Positions 10,286 to 21,131 are shown, counted from the first letter of the stretch. The stretch is DNA of 64,000 bases from Macrocystis pyrifera (GCA_031763025.1 JASSKH010000031.1:372001-436000); one strand, 5' to 3'. Notes: generated from the letters alone by a model not told the origin. Numbers and translations: made by a program.

Positions 10286-11169
10286 CGCCTCCCGATCCTT
10301 TTCCAGAGAACGGGGCTACGCTCAAGGCGCGTAGGCTTTCCTCACACGCGTAACGCCCCGAGTACCTGAGTATCTCGACGCGCAAGGGACGGTGCAAGAT
10401 CTTGTTGCTACACGGATGTAGGCTTCTCAGGATTGCAGCCCTGGAGCTCACAAGCCTTGTCCGCCGGACACTCACCAGTATCCGCCCAGACTCCTATGCT
10501 CCGGGAGACACAGGAATAACCTACCACAGATGACTAGGCTGCGGTGTATGGCGTCGGAGGTGTCAACTCCGTCCACGTCCTGCAGTCACACGGGTCAGAT
10601 GCACTGCTCAGACAGGTCGAATCCGCAACCTTACGCACGCACCACAAACCGGTACGAGAAGGTAGTCTTGGATGTAAACCCTACCTCGCGTGACGACGCA
10701 TGCGCAGGAAACGTGGAGCACGTTATATTTATTTGATGAGGCTGCCACAACGGATGCACCCAGCCAAGCCAGATCCTCACCCTTACACACGCTACTGAGT
10801 CGGCACCCAGCAGCTAGAAGGTATCTTAGACAGACTACACCTCGCGATACGACACGCGCAGGTGATTTCGAGAAGTCAATTACAAAGACCCAGAATACCT
10901 GAACGGCACTCTGCACATGCGAACCAACAACCCTGCACAACTCTATTCGCCGACCTGAATCAACGCCTAGAAGTTGTACCTCCGAATGTTTTACACACAG
11001 CAGTAGCGTACCGAATGTGCAACCGAGAATCCAGGTGATCAGTCCGGATCCAACAGCAGACGGGTTGACTCAATGTAGACCTCCAGCAGAAAAGCTCCCT
11101 CCAGCAGAAGAAACCTCCGCAGAGAAGATGTGTGTGTTCACTACACGCACAACGCGAGGCTCATTAGCC
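10286..11169. other. copia 5' leader
   Basis: 884 bp between the 5' LTR and the gag start, with no gene visible. The bases after the LTR on the minus strand read GGCTAATGAGCCTCGCG. I cannot match them to a specific tRNA 3' end. Confidence 0.5.
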
Positions 11170-11644
11170 GATTATGGATAATTGCGTTGTACCCTGGCAA
11201 TGTAGACAGAGGCCGTGTCCTCGGTGTTACCCGAGATATGACACCGGGCTAGCGATGGCCCGGGGAGTAAGATACTCCCGTGCTGTAGAGAGAAGAAGAC
11301 GTGATAACACGTAAACACTGGCGCTTAGATGGCCAATACACACAGATGTACTCCACAGAGAATGCAAGAGTCCAGACGACGGCAGCTTCCAGAGATGGAT
11401 AGGCAGCTAGGATACCATCACGATCCGGATAAAGGTCATATCAGAGAGTGAGATACTCGGTCCTACGAGCAGAGACGATACGGCTGCGATACTCAGTCCT
11501 ACGAGCAGGGACGATACGGCTGCTATTCCTCCGCATAATATACGTTACAAGCCGAAACGGTACATAGACTATGATCTACGACACAAGAGCGGTGCTACTT
11601 GAACATCGACACAAACATGGTCATGTGCTAACATTTCCATAACA
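11170..11644 (-). repeat. copia LTR (5' LTR in element orientation)
   Basis: 475 bp, same length as 4848-5322 and about 99 percent identical by eye, followed by the duplicated ATGAC. Confidence 0.95.
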
Positions 11645-12512
11645 ATGACGTCCCGCTATTTCGTGCATAACAACCAGCAATCGACCGTCAGAGGGTACTT
11701 GGCGGCCATTAACTTTTTCCGCAAGATGTTCGCAGGCCGGGAGCTACCCTTGCCTCAATGCATGATAGTCGCAGTGGGAAAAGGGATAGACAGGGCGCAC
11801 GGTATGTCTAAAAAGAAAAACAAGTGAGATTGCCCCTGACGTGGGCTATGCTCGCGGAAGGGCGACAGACAGTCGTGAGTATGGCAGACGGGGGTTACGT
11901 GATGTGGCTAGGACTCGCCGTGTCGTATTTCCTTTTGTGCCGAGCGTCGGAGTTATGGGCGTACGCAAACGGACAGGTGCATCCCGAGGTTTGACTGACG
12001 CGGAAATGCATTTCTTTCTTTCACAAAGGGTGCAGGTAGCGTTCGAGAATAGAGCGATCGCCACAGCAGTGCAGGTAAAGTTTTTGGCGTCAAAGTGCGA
12101 CCAAAAAAGGGCAGGGTGCACCATCACGCGCACACGCCTCGTAAAGTAGAAGATGTCGGGGGGGGCGCAGATGGGGGCGTTCGAAACTCTGCTCGAACTA
12201 CTGGACGTATACCCCTCGCTACCAGCGGAAGCGTCGTTGACCGTTAGGAGCACCACGGTCGGGTGGAAAGTGTTTACTAGGACGGAAGCGGTCGCTGCGC
12301 TGAGACGCATGGTAGGTAGCAGCGGTAGAGACCCCATGCAGTTCGCACTGCACTCAGGAAGAATCGGGGGGGCCACTCAGCTAGCGTCCCAAGGAATCTA
12401 GGAGTTGCAAATTCAGCGCGCAGGAAGGTGGAAGTCTCGGGCGTTTATGACGTACGTGAGGGAGGCAGGGGAAGGCGCAAACTCCGTTTCTGTTGCACTC
12501 GCCGAGACGTAG
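11645..12512 (+). pseudogene. DIRS-like tyrosine recombinase, catalytic part
   Basis: Continues the N-terminal part interrupted at 4847. It begins inside the core-binding domain (STVRGYLAAINFFRKMFAG), changes frame at 11822-11826, and reads the catalytic Arg in LLCRASELWAY near 11940. It then shows VAFENRAIATAVQVKF, the HSGRIGGATQL box (H-x2-R) near 12351-12385 and the nucleophile region RAFMTYVREAGE near 12440, ending with TAG at 12510-12512. Lesions: frame changes near 11824 and 11990, and TAG codons at 12147-12149 and 12399-12401. R, H-x2-R and Y are all recognisable, so the fold is certain although the gene is dead. Confidence 0.8.
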
Positions 12513-12566
12513 GATAACCGTGATAGCATGAAAAGATGTTTGGAATGGTCAGGCTGGCCATATGGG

Positions 12567-12794
12567 GTGAGTGTTAGATAGCCTCGCAGAGATTGGAGCG
12601 AGGCCATCAGAGTTCGGGCTAGCCTGATCCATGAAATGTAGGAGCGTTTTCATAAAAGGTAGAAGGGGGGATATGAACGGGGCTTGTGACCGTGAGAGTG
12701 ATCGTTCGTATCATATTTGGGTTTTTACTGAATTTGCACAACAAGGGTAGTCTTCATGGGAAAAATTAATCCAGAATTCTTGAGCCATAACAAA
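12567..12794 (+). repeat. DIRS-like 3' terminal repeat, copy 1
   Basis: 228 bp beginning gtgagtgttagatagcctcg and ending ttgagccataacaaa. It contains a short inverted repeat CCTCGC...GCGAGG. It recurs at 13066-13293 with only about three base differences. Confidence 0.9.
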
Positions 12795-13065
12795 ATGTAA
12801 CTTCCCGTAGGGAGGTGGAGTTTGTGGAGGCGTTTTGGAATTCGAAGAAGTTGGGCAAAATCGTGAGACGAGGCGAGATCAGACGTCAGTTGAAAGCGTC
12901 TAGCCACCAGAGCTGCTTGGTATCAGACGGCCGCTGCGGCAACGAGAATTCGTAGCAGTAGTGGGCCCAGACAATTGATCGACTTTCCCACCCGCCCGCC
13001 CTGTCGCTCAAGAGGGGGGGAAATCAGGTTGCAACAAGTCGGTGTAATTTGTTTGGGTGTTGGTT
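12795..13065 (+). repeat. spacer between the two 3' repeats
   Basis: 271 bp. In PAT/Ngaro-type elements with split direct repeats this would be block A2, and a copy (A1) should sit at the left end of the element. I cannot find one before 874. Confidence 0.4.
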
Positions 13066-13293
13066 GTGAGTGTTAGATAGCCTCGCAGAGATTGGAGCGA
13101 GGCCATCAGAGTTCGGGCTAGCCTGATCCATGAAATGTAGGAGCGTTTTCATAAAAGGTAGAAGGGGGGATATGAACGGGGCTTGTGACCGTGTAAGTGA
13201 TCGTTCGTATCATATTTGGGTTTTTACTGAATTTGCACAACAAGGGAAGTCTTCATGGGAAAAATTAATCCAGAATTCTTGAGCCATAACAAA
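13066..13293 (+). repeat. DIRS-like 3' terminal repeat, copy 2 (probable element end)
   Basis: Same 228-bp sequence as copy 1, offset 499 bp. Downstream sequence is AT-rich and unrelated, so the element probably ends here. Confidence 0.85.
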
Positions 13294-13499
13294 CACCCTT
13301 GATGATCATTTCTCCCAGATTGCTACACTATTCTTTTTTTCAGTATTATTTTGCGTATTTTCGTTTTTATCCTTTGGGAAAATATCGAAATATCGGGAAA
13401 ATACCGATAAGAATTGAATGACATTCTTCGTTAAGATCGGTAGGAAAACACCGAAAAAAATCTGAAAACACTCCTGTTACAGCAGCAGTCGACCTTTGT

Positions 13500-13730
13500 T
13501 TGAGACGCGTGTGTCGCAAATACCGTATGTGCGACACCGCGACGTGGTTGCCGCACACGCTCCGGATCGGCAAACACTATCATTATAGTCTCAGCATGGT
13601 GTAGGGCTACCATGGAAGCCGTCGCGTAGCCAAAACGGGCCAACACTCGAGGAATCATGGGGTATCCTGGTGCACCCGAAGAATATTCTGGCGGGTGTCG
13701 CAAATATAAGGCTTATTTGCGACACGCGTG
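13500..13730 (-). repeat. TGTCGCAAATA-palindrome repeat, single inverted copy
   Basis: Reverse complement of the unit triplicated at 17151-17763. It carries two palindromes of TGTCGCAAATA with TATTTGCGACA and the shared core CACGCTC..GCACACGC. Confidence 0.8.
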
Positions 13731-13782
13731 TATCCAGAACGGGCCAGTACTGAAGGAGATACTCTATACTATAGTATGTGAT

Positions 13783-14335
13783 AGAAGCAACGAAGAAACC
13801 AAACCGAAAAAGAAACAGAAAAAGAGAAGAATCCCAAATAAAAAAAAAGGGAAGCCAAAGCTCAAACACACACTTACCCCGAGCATGAGCCAAAAGGGAC
13901 GTGCAAGGGGGAAGAAACGAGAAGGAAAAAGGGGGCTATGCATCACGATGAACACTTAACTAAGTAAAAAGAGAAATAATGAGTGGGCCAAAATACGCTC
14001 GTCACCCACCCACTCTGTAGTACTTCTTTCATAAGGACAAGAAGGGGAAAATATAGGAAAAAGTTAAGTGGTGGAAAAAAGATCAAAGCACCAAGCCAGT
14101 ACATATCGAACGGCCGCAGCAGTTACGAGTAGCAAAGAAACGTCCAACCTATTAGTCGACCTGGTCCTATCTGCGGTCTCTCTGCTACTCTCTTCTACCG
14201 CGGTTTCCCTTCTACTCCTCCTGTTCCCCCCCCTGCCCCCATACACTTGTACGGTGTTCCTTCTCCCCTTCCTGCTGTTACCCCTCCCCCCATTCCCTCT
14301 AACACTACCTGCAGCGGATGCACGGCGCTGTCTAC
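13783..14335. repeat. dispersed repeat family R1, copy 1
   Basis: About 550 bp that recurs in the same orientation at 35823-36372 inside the LTR-bounded element. Identity is high, with small indels. On the minus strand both copies encode an Arg/Gly-rich stretch (RRASAAGSVRGNGGRGNSR). In this copy that stretch continues upstream to 14486 with a mixed, helical-looking segment (FEAAEQFMGRWHEAEAKLSR), so it may be a remnant of a mobile-element gene. No domain recognised. Confidence 0.75.
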
Positions 14336-14698
14336 TCAGCTTTGCCTCGGCCTCGTGCCACCTGCCCATGAACTGTTCAGCCGCTTCGAAGATTCCCCGG
14401 TACCACTTTCCCGTCTGTTTTGCATGTAAGAAAGGAGTTGCTACGAACAAACAACCTTCTGTTAATCTGGATACTGTTATTGTCAAGAGTTTGAATCGTC
14501 GAAGACCATTTTGGGGTACTCGGTCGTCCGAGACCGCACAGTAGGCCCCAGTCGAAGGGGCCCAAGGGAGGGAGTCATAGGACTATTACATGGAGCAATA
14601 GGGCTGTCGGTTACACGGATTAACAGGGTGTCGGTATGAACATGGAAAATCGTCAGGGATGTCGGTTGCTTGCCGAACAATGGAAAAACCCCTCCCAC

Positions 14699-15195
14699 GA
14701 CTGAGAAAATATGAATAACAACAACCCAATTCGAAGGATAAAAAACAAATGATGACCGATGTATCACAACCCAATACCAAAATAAAAAAGTTGACGGCTG
14801 GAAATCGAACTTCATAACTTTTACAATCGAAAAGCTATTAATAATCGAAAACACGAACTACAACAAGACTAAGAAAATATGAATAACAACAACCCAATTC
14901 GAAGGATAAAAAACGAATGACCTATGTATTACAACCCAACACCAAAATAAAAAAGTTGACGGCTGGAAATCGAATTTCATAACTTTTAAAATCGAAAAGC
15001 TGTTAATAATCGAAAACACGAACCACAAGACTGAGAAAATATGAACAACAACAACCCAATTCGAAGGATGAAAAACGAATGACCTATGTATTACAACCCA
15101 ACACCAAAATAAAAAAGTTGACGGCTGGAAATCGAATTTCATAACTTTTATAATCGAAAAGATATTAATTATCGAAAACACGAACTACAACAATT
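14699..15195 (+). repeat. three tandem ~165-bp repeats
   Basis: Units start at 14699, 14867 and 15029. Each begins gact(g/a)agaaaatatgaa and includes aaaaaagttgacggctgg. AT-rich and without coding capacity. Confidence 0.9.
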
Positions 15196-15453
15196 CAAAG
15201 CCTGGTCAGCGCAGTCACGTCAAAATATCACATGAGGACGCTGTACACAGCATCCAACTCACAGCATCCAACTCACAGCTATTATAGCACGACAACACAG
15301 CCGCACAGATTCCCCCATAAACTATCAGCAGGCGAACCACAACACCAGCCCCGACGTTCTCGGGCCTTTGTTTCCTGGCGTTCGAGCCAAAGCGGATATA
15401 GTTTGAGCAAAATACAGGACTATGCCCTGCAAAACCAACGAGATCGGAACATC

Positions 15454-15785
15454 CTATTTGTTTTGTTTTTTTCATGACTTCTACTTTCCAGTCTAACTCG
15501 TAGGAGGTTTTACTCACAGCGAGTTTCTGGACAAGCCGTGGTCACAGGTATCGTCCCTTCTCCCCCCCGGTACGTGCCTTTATTTTTTGTCGCGCATAGG
15601 GTCCAGCATTCCCACTGTTGGTCGATTTTCATCGAATGTACAGCTAGCTCACGCTCTCGCGCTTTCCGCTTATCAATTTGGTGCAAGAAAAAGTCCCTAT
15701 GAGCATGCACTCGGTGAGACTCGAACTCACGAAATTGATCTTGATAGGTTCGCGGACCACCTACCAAGCCACCGGGGACACCGGC
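15454..15785 (-). mobile_element. tRNA-derived SINE, copy 1
   Basis: Minus-strand 332-bp element. Its head begins GCCGGTGTCCCC and resembles a tRNA, with an A-box-like GGCTTGGTAGG and a B box GTTCGAGTC inside a GTGAG/CTCAC T-stem. A roughly 250-bp tRNA-unrelated body and an A-rich tail (gaaaaaaacaaaacaaa) follow. The same head, body and tail occur at 53745-54070. Pol III internal promoters and reverse-transcribed insertion are known for this class. Confidence 0.85.
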
Positions 15786-16046
15786 TGTTTAGAGTGGGCT
15801 GCCTTTCACCTCTTGGGATTTTCGCGACTTTCGATCACACGGGCCACGTATAAAGATTGACGACCTTTCTGCTCCTTCGAGGGAATTCGTCGCTCGTGTA
15901 CCTGTTTCCGTCGCCACCGTCGATCGCCGTCCTGGCCGTGGGGATATGCACCCCCCACCCCTCCCGCCCAGTGCCGGGGCTGGTCTGGGTAACCGGGACA
16001 TTGGGCACATATAATGGGCACCGAAGCAACAGTATTAATGTGCTAC
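15786..16046. other. short non-coding stretch
   Basis: No gene, RNA or repeat recognised. Confidence 0.4.
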
Positions 16047-16154
16047 TATTACGGGGTCCATAGTAAATTGGACCTACGATAAAGACAAAAACTATATTTT
16101 TTCGCTATTTTTACGAACTATATTTGGTCCTATTTATTGTGGTTCCCAGTAATA
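16047..16154. mobile_element. MITE M1, copy 1
   Basis: 108 bp with imperfect ~28-bp terminal inverted repeats (TATTACGGGGTCCATAGTAA at the left; the right end reads TATTACTGGGAACCACAATA when complemented) and an AT-rich centre. The second copy is at 29314-29422. Confidence 0.75.
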
Positions 16155-17150
16155 CTGTAGCCTGTCGATGCTAGCGAAGTAGGTGGGTGTATGTCATCTA
16201 CATACAGTATCATAGTACCGCAGTAAAATCGGCGTTTGTTCCGTGCAAAAATCATCACCCACCAATCTGGTTGTTTAATTGCCCTTGAACATCCGTGCAA
16301 AAGCGCCTATCGCTCAGGCGTTTACCAACGCCTATCGTTCTGCCGCACAGTACCAGTGAACAAACTTTCGAAACTCTGTGCACAGCAGTTTTTTTCGAAT
16401 AGTTCTAGTAAGGCAACGAACACACCCCATACATAAATGCACAGGAGGCGGCCAGGCTGCTACAGCTTGCCTAGTTATGCGTCATGTTCGCTGTGGGCGT
16501 TCTTTCCGACACATCATCCTGCTTGTTGCTGCACCAACAGCAGTCCACAGTATCCGCACTGATGTAGTATTGGCATGTACTGCTTTAGCGTACAGCACAC
16601 ATGCGTAGCACGTAGTTTCTAATCAGATTGCCGATGTTTATCTTTTATGGTGAAACATACAATGGAAACCCACAGCGGACTGCATGAGTTTAATGTAAGC
16701 GGCAGAGGGGTGGGCCGTCTTGTTCATGGTGACGAAGAAATCGGTACGTATAACGCGTGTAGAAGGTCGTGGGGTTCGTAGGCTGCTTGGAAAGTGTCCT
16801 TCGATGCCCTGCAGTACTGTGTACTGGTAGAGTTCCCGCCGTGGCGCTGTGCTGCTGTAAACAGGGACTGGTTGGGGGTTTCCATAAGTTTAGGCACAAT
16901 GTTGCGGAGAGACCCCCAAGCATTATGGAAGACTCACCAACGTCCCGCAACTCCAGCAGATTGTGCGCACTGACCTGCCCCACTCAAAGTATGCGGAGTC
17001 TCCTCGTCCAGCTACGCGATCAATTCCCGATCGCTTTGAATGCCCTGGTCCGCGAGGCAGTCTGGTGGGTTATGTGCAGTTTTCGCGCTCCTAACCGATC
17101 GTATTTTTATGTCGACTAGCACTAAGTAACAATGGAAGAGCCACGTTGAA
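16155..17150. other. non-coding stretch
   Basis: Scattered short open frames only. I see no conserved motif, RNA gene or repeat here. Confidence 0.4.
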
Positions 17151-17763
17151 GATTCTGCGGGTTGCACCAGGGCACCCCATATCTCCTCGAGTACTCGCCC
17201 GTTTCGTCTATACAATGGCTTCAATGGTAGCCGTACATCATTCTGAGACTCTACTGGCAGCGCGTAGCCGATTCACAGCGTGTGCGGCAGTCATTTCGCG
17301 GTGTCGCAAACGTGTCGCAAATAAGGCATTATTAGCAACACCAGCCAGCAGATTCTGCGGGTGTGGCAGGATACCCCCTATCTCCTCGAGTCCTGACCCG
17401 TTACGCCTACACGACGGCTTCAATGGTAGGCCTACACCATGCTGAGATTATACTGGCAGTGCTTGGCCGATCCAGAGCGTGTGCGGCAACCACGTCGCGT
17501 TGTCGCAAGTACGGTATTTGCGACACGCGTGTCGCCAGTAAGGCATTATTTTCGACACCAGCCAGACGATTCTGCGGGTTGTACCAGGATACCCCATATC
17601 TCCTCGAGTCCTGGCCCGTTTCGGCCGGGCGATAGCTTTAGTGATGGCCCTGCACAATGCCCACACATCCCTTGCGGTGCGGAGCCAATCTGAGGTATGC
17701 GCCGCGAACATGGCGCGGTGTCGCAAATAAAAATTACGATACCAGTGTCGCAAATCTCATTAC
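17151..17763 (+). repeat. three tandem ~200-bp repeats with TGTCGCAAATA palindromes
   Basis: Units begin gattctgcgg at 17151, 17351 and 17568 (200, 217 and about 196 bp). Each has the shared atctcctcgagt segment and one or more TGTCGCAAATA/TATTTGCGACA inverted motifs near its end. An inverted single copy lies at 13500-13730. Confidence 0.85.
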
Positions 17764-18283
17764 CCATCACTAAACCTGACTTATCTCTTCTTTTTTGCAA
17801 GTAAGTCAGGAACCCCGATGAGACTCTTGAGTATCCAAGTTTTACCTCCGACATTTCGGTACCGGACTCAGTATGCAATGATCGCATTGCTCTTATCGTT
17901 CCTTCATGGGTGTTTTTCTAAGTGAGTGAGTTTTACAGGTTCTTGAACATGAGATATTCCCCTTTTGTCCCTTTTTGGGGGGATGAAGGCGAGAATCGAA
18001 CCATGGAACTCTCTCATAAATGTCACGTCGTGCCGTCGACGCCATTGTAGGCAAACGTAGACTAAAAATGTTACGCAACGAACGCTACCCAAATTTATAG
18101 GCTTACAAGCTCTATTTCTACCAATGTTTCGTGCGACCTTACGATTTTTTCCCCAGGCATGGGATCGGAGCCTTGCGCTGCTGGCTGCAGGTTGTGCTGC
18201 TGCTGTATATGTCCAGGCACACTGTCTCTGAGCGCTCTACTCTGTGGCAGCCACGGAACAACAACAGTGGTAGTACCATCCCC
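17764..18283. other. non-coding stretch
   Basis: Contains a tRNA B-box-like GGTTCGATTC on the minus strand near 17995, but the flanks do not fold as a tRNA. Nothing else recognised. Confidence 0.4.
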
Positions 18284-18470
18284 TAAGCTAGTGGATCACC
18301 ATGGTTAGTGAATCGCATCAGGAAGAATGCATAGTGGATCACCGGGCTAGTGGATCACATTGAGAGAAATGAGTGGTAGATCACCGGGCTGGTTGATCAC
18401 AATACGAGAAGTCAGTGGTAGATCACCGGACTCGTGGATCACAATTTCAAAATTAGCTGGTAGATCACCC
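18284..18470 (+). repeat. GTGGATCACCGGGCTA minisatellite, locus 1
   Basis: About four degenerate units of 42-46 bp built on (g)tggatcaccgggctagtggatcac. The same motif occurs inverted at 32811-32935. Confidence 0.8.
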
Positions 18471-18680
18471 AAAACAAAGGTTACTGACAAAAAATCAACA
18501 TCGAACACCTGGCGAGAAAGCCTATATGATTTCGTTCCGGCTTCCTTTAAGTCATAGTTCTGGAAAGTGGGCGTGAGTCATGACGGTTTATATTTTACTG
18601 CTTTTATTAATCCAGCCCTCGACATTACAAGGCACCGTATACGTCTGTTTCACACTCACGCCATTTCGAAAAAAAAAAAA

Positions 18681-19495
18681 ACGAGCTATGCTCAGGACCG
18701 AATCCATGAAAAATGGAAGCCCCTGTGAATACGAATTAGTACTGAGTTCTTACAAGAAAAAAGGAAAAAAATACGCCTTCAAATCTCGCGAAACATGGGC
18801 AATCCTTACAAGTACGAGATCGTACGCACTACGTTTCTGCTAAGTTAAAACATAAAACATACTGAACACGAAAAGCCAACAAAACAAGAGCATCCCTTAC
18901 GAATAAGAGATTTTACCGTCTTTCTGAACCCGATTCATCGACATCCCTCGAGACGAAGGCGACCGCATTTCAACGACACACCCAAAAACTAATCATTGAC
19001 GGCCGAACGGCGGCGAGCCTCGCATACCCTACGAGTACGATTTCCTGAAATTTTCCTGGCATCCCTCAGAGAATCGGTCAATCTAAAACGAGCAATCCTC
19101 AGGACCGAATCCATGCACTGATGGCAACCCATGTGAGTACGAATACGTCCTGCGTCCCTACAGGAAAAAAGACAAAAGCACACATACAAATCTCGTCTGA
19201 ACAAGGGCAACCCCTACGAGTACGAGATCGTACGTACTTCGTTTCTAAAAGACACAACAAGAAGAATATCACAAAAACCGACTAGGCGACGGCATCCCTT
19301 ACGAGGTAATAGATCGTACCGTCTGTCTAGACCCGAAACGTCGACATCTTGAAAAAACGGCGACCGCATATCAACAATACAAATCAATGTGATCAAATGA
19401 CCGCCAACCGGCGGTGAGCTTCCCAAGCCTTGCGAGTACGAAATCGTTAAACGTCTCTGGCATCCATCAGAGCGTCGATAAACCAGTGGCAAGCC
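18681..19495 (+). repeat. diverged 407-bp tandem duplication
   Basis: The segment starting acgagctatgctcaggaccg at 18681 recurs as acgagcaatcctcaggaccg at 19088 and stays alignable to about 19495. The motif tacgagtacgagatcgta recurs within it. No coding signal is shared between the copies. Confidence 0.75.
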
Positions 19496-19525
19496 ACCCA
19501 ACAGCGGTAGCTCGCGGGTGCGAAG

Positions 19526-19855
19526 TTGGCCATGTGCGTGTTCACCAATGAACTGAACAAAACAACGTTCACCGTTGCGACTACAAATTCGAGCTGTTTT
19601 CCTGGAAGAAATATTGTTCTCCCTCAGAGACAAAATCGGCAAACCTGCCGCAATCTTCTGGAGCACGAGCTCGCGATGATGTACATGGTGATCAAGAACG
19701 GCTTTAGCATCCCAGCCCCCGCGACCGGCATCACCCTGATTGTTTCATTGCACAAACGTCAACTGCGTCCAAAGGTTCCTGACCAGCCCCTACCCCCCAA
19801 TGTCGACGTTGGTGTCGACATCCAACCAACCCTTTTCTGCATCAAAACTACGTAC
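19526..19855 (+). CDS. small ORF interrupted by the gypsy element (5' part)
   Basis: ATG at 19526 gives 110 codons up to the gypsy insertion point. Counting the duplicated GTAC once, the frame continues without a break at 25139 for 17 more codons to TAA at 25190-25192, giving a 127-residue uninterrupted product. I do not recognise a domain. The in-frame continuity across the insertion is mild evidence that this was a real exon or gene; chance is also possible for an ORF of this size. Confidence 0.3.
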
Positions 19856-20087
19856 TATGGCCTCTGCCAGATGATATCAGCAAGAGGGCTTCCAGCGAGG
19901 GACTCCACCAGTCTCGCTGGCCTCGCACTCAGTAAGTCTTGTTCTTAGAGCTTGTATTATCACGGAGTGATCCTCATCGGACCACGAGCCAGGTGGCTAG
20001 GGGACATCACACAGGATCCCCGGCCACTGCTCCACTCACACATGCGATTACACTGAAACCTCCACGGCTTGGTATCTTTTGGCTACA
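19856..20087 (-). repeat. gypsy LTR (3' LTR in element orientation)
   Basis: 232 bp, starts TATGGCC and ends GGCTACA, pairing with 24903-25134. A G-rich tract TTTGGGGGTGC precedes it on the minus strand, in the polypurine-tract position. Confidence 0.95.
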
Positions 20088-20165
20088 GCACCCCCAAAGC
20101 GAGTTCACTCGACACGAACGAGCTTGACAAAACCAAAAAACCAAGACGAAATCGCATGCGGCAAA

Positions 20166-21131
20166 TCACAAATCAATGCTGAACTCTGAAGCAATTTTAA
20201 TCTTGAGCGCACGGGTCATCCGTAATTTGCGCAATTCCTTCACGACGAATTCAGGCGCAGCAGAATAAATCGACCGCAAAGACTCCCACGTGCGCTCCTC
20301 TGCTTCGAAACCATCCCAATCGACCAAGACAATCACCTCGTTGGCATCATCTTCGGCCACATGCACCACAGCATTCATGCGGCATTCACCCTGCGCAAAG
20401 GAATGTTGGAAAACATCCTTCAGATCAGCGGTGACGTTCAACGTCGCATCCGCATAAAATCGTAAACGAGCCACGTGAGCTTGATGCAACTTCCCAGAAA
20501 CGATGTTCTGAACTGAGTACACATGATCATGATCAGCTGCTACCACACGCCACGGACCAGTCCATGTGGACAACAATTTCGGTGTGACACCCTGCCGACG
20601 AACACGAGCATACAACACGAAATCACCAACCGCAAATTTTGGCAACACCACCTGGCCCTGAGCCTGTTTACGTTTGTTGTCGCGAGACACGGCAACAGCT
20701 GCGCGAATATCGGCGCAAAATCTCTCCTGCTCTGCAACGACTTCACGGACGTTCGCACGCAACAAGTCAGCATTCATCACGTCAACATTCCACCTGCCAT
20801 CAGACTCAGAAACGAGCGCCGAGAAATCGGTACGCGGAGCACGCCCAAACATCACGCTGTACGGAGTGCTTCGGTAACGTTCACGAAACGAAGTGTTCAA
20901 GGCCCACTGAGCGGCCGGCAAAACATCAACCCACTCCGAAACCTGACGACGCTGTTCTGACAGAATGGAACGCAGAGCACGTACCACCTCTTTTACCATG
21001 CGTTCACACGTACCGTTCGACCACGGCGTGTAAGCGACAGCAAAACGATGTTCGATGTGCAACGCGTCGCTCAACAAAGCAAGCACCCTGTTCTTGAAAT
21101 GCGTGGCGGTATCACTCACCCACACACGCGC
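20166..21131 (-). CDS. gypsy integrase core end and chromodomain
   Basis: The minus frame reads WVSDTATHFKNRVLALLSDA (second catalytic Asp), then AYTPWSNGTCERMVKEVVRALR with the catalytic Glu. The GPY/F-like FAVGDFVLYARVRRQGVTPK and LLSTWTGPWRVV segments follow. A chromodomain-like tail (EVIVLVDWDGFEAEERTWES, then L-R-x-I-Y-x-A-A-P-E) sits near 20215-20345. Chromodomains of this class guide insertion to particular chromatin. The frame differs from the upstream RT-integrase frame; the change lies at or near a CCCCC run at 21133-21137. Confidence 0.85.
   Translation of the reverse strand, partial: ARVWVSDTATHFKNRVLALLSDALHIEHRFAVAYTPWSNGTCERMVKEVVRALRSILSEQRRQVSEWVDVLPAAQWALNTSFRERYRSTPYSVMFGRAPRTDFSALVSESDGRWNVDVMNADLLRANVREVVAEQERFCADIRAAVAVSRDNKRKQAQGQVVLPKFAVGDFVLYARVRRQGVTPKLLSTWTGPWRVVAADHDHVYSVQNIVSGKLHQAHVARLRFYADATLNVTADLKDVFQHSFAQGECRMNAVVHVAEDDANEVIVLVDWDGFEAEERTWESLRSIYSAAPEFVVKELRKLRMTRALKIKIASEFSIDL

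Larger units (their letters stand above)
4848..11644 (-). mobile_element. Ty1/copia LTR retrotransposon nested in the DIRS-like element
   Basis: 6797 bp bounded by 475-bp LTRs and the 5-bp duplication ATGAC, coding on the minus strand in copia order (gag, protease, integrase, RT, RNase H). The LTRs differ at about five positions, so the insertion is fairly recent. The polyprotein is broken by at least five frame changes plus an internal RNase H deletion, so this copy cannot be autonomous as read. Confidence 0.95.

Noticed and set aside
17990..18060. possible minus-strand tRNA with GGTTCGATTC
   Set aside because: The flanking bases do not form a T-stem or acceptor stem; only the B-box word is present.
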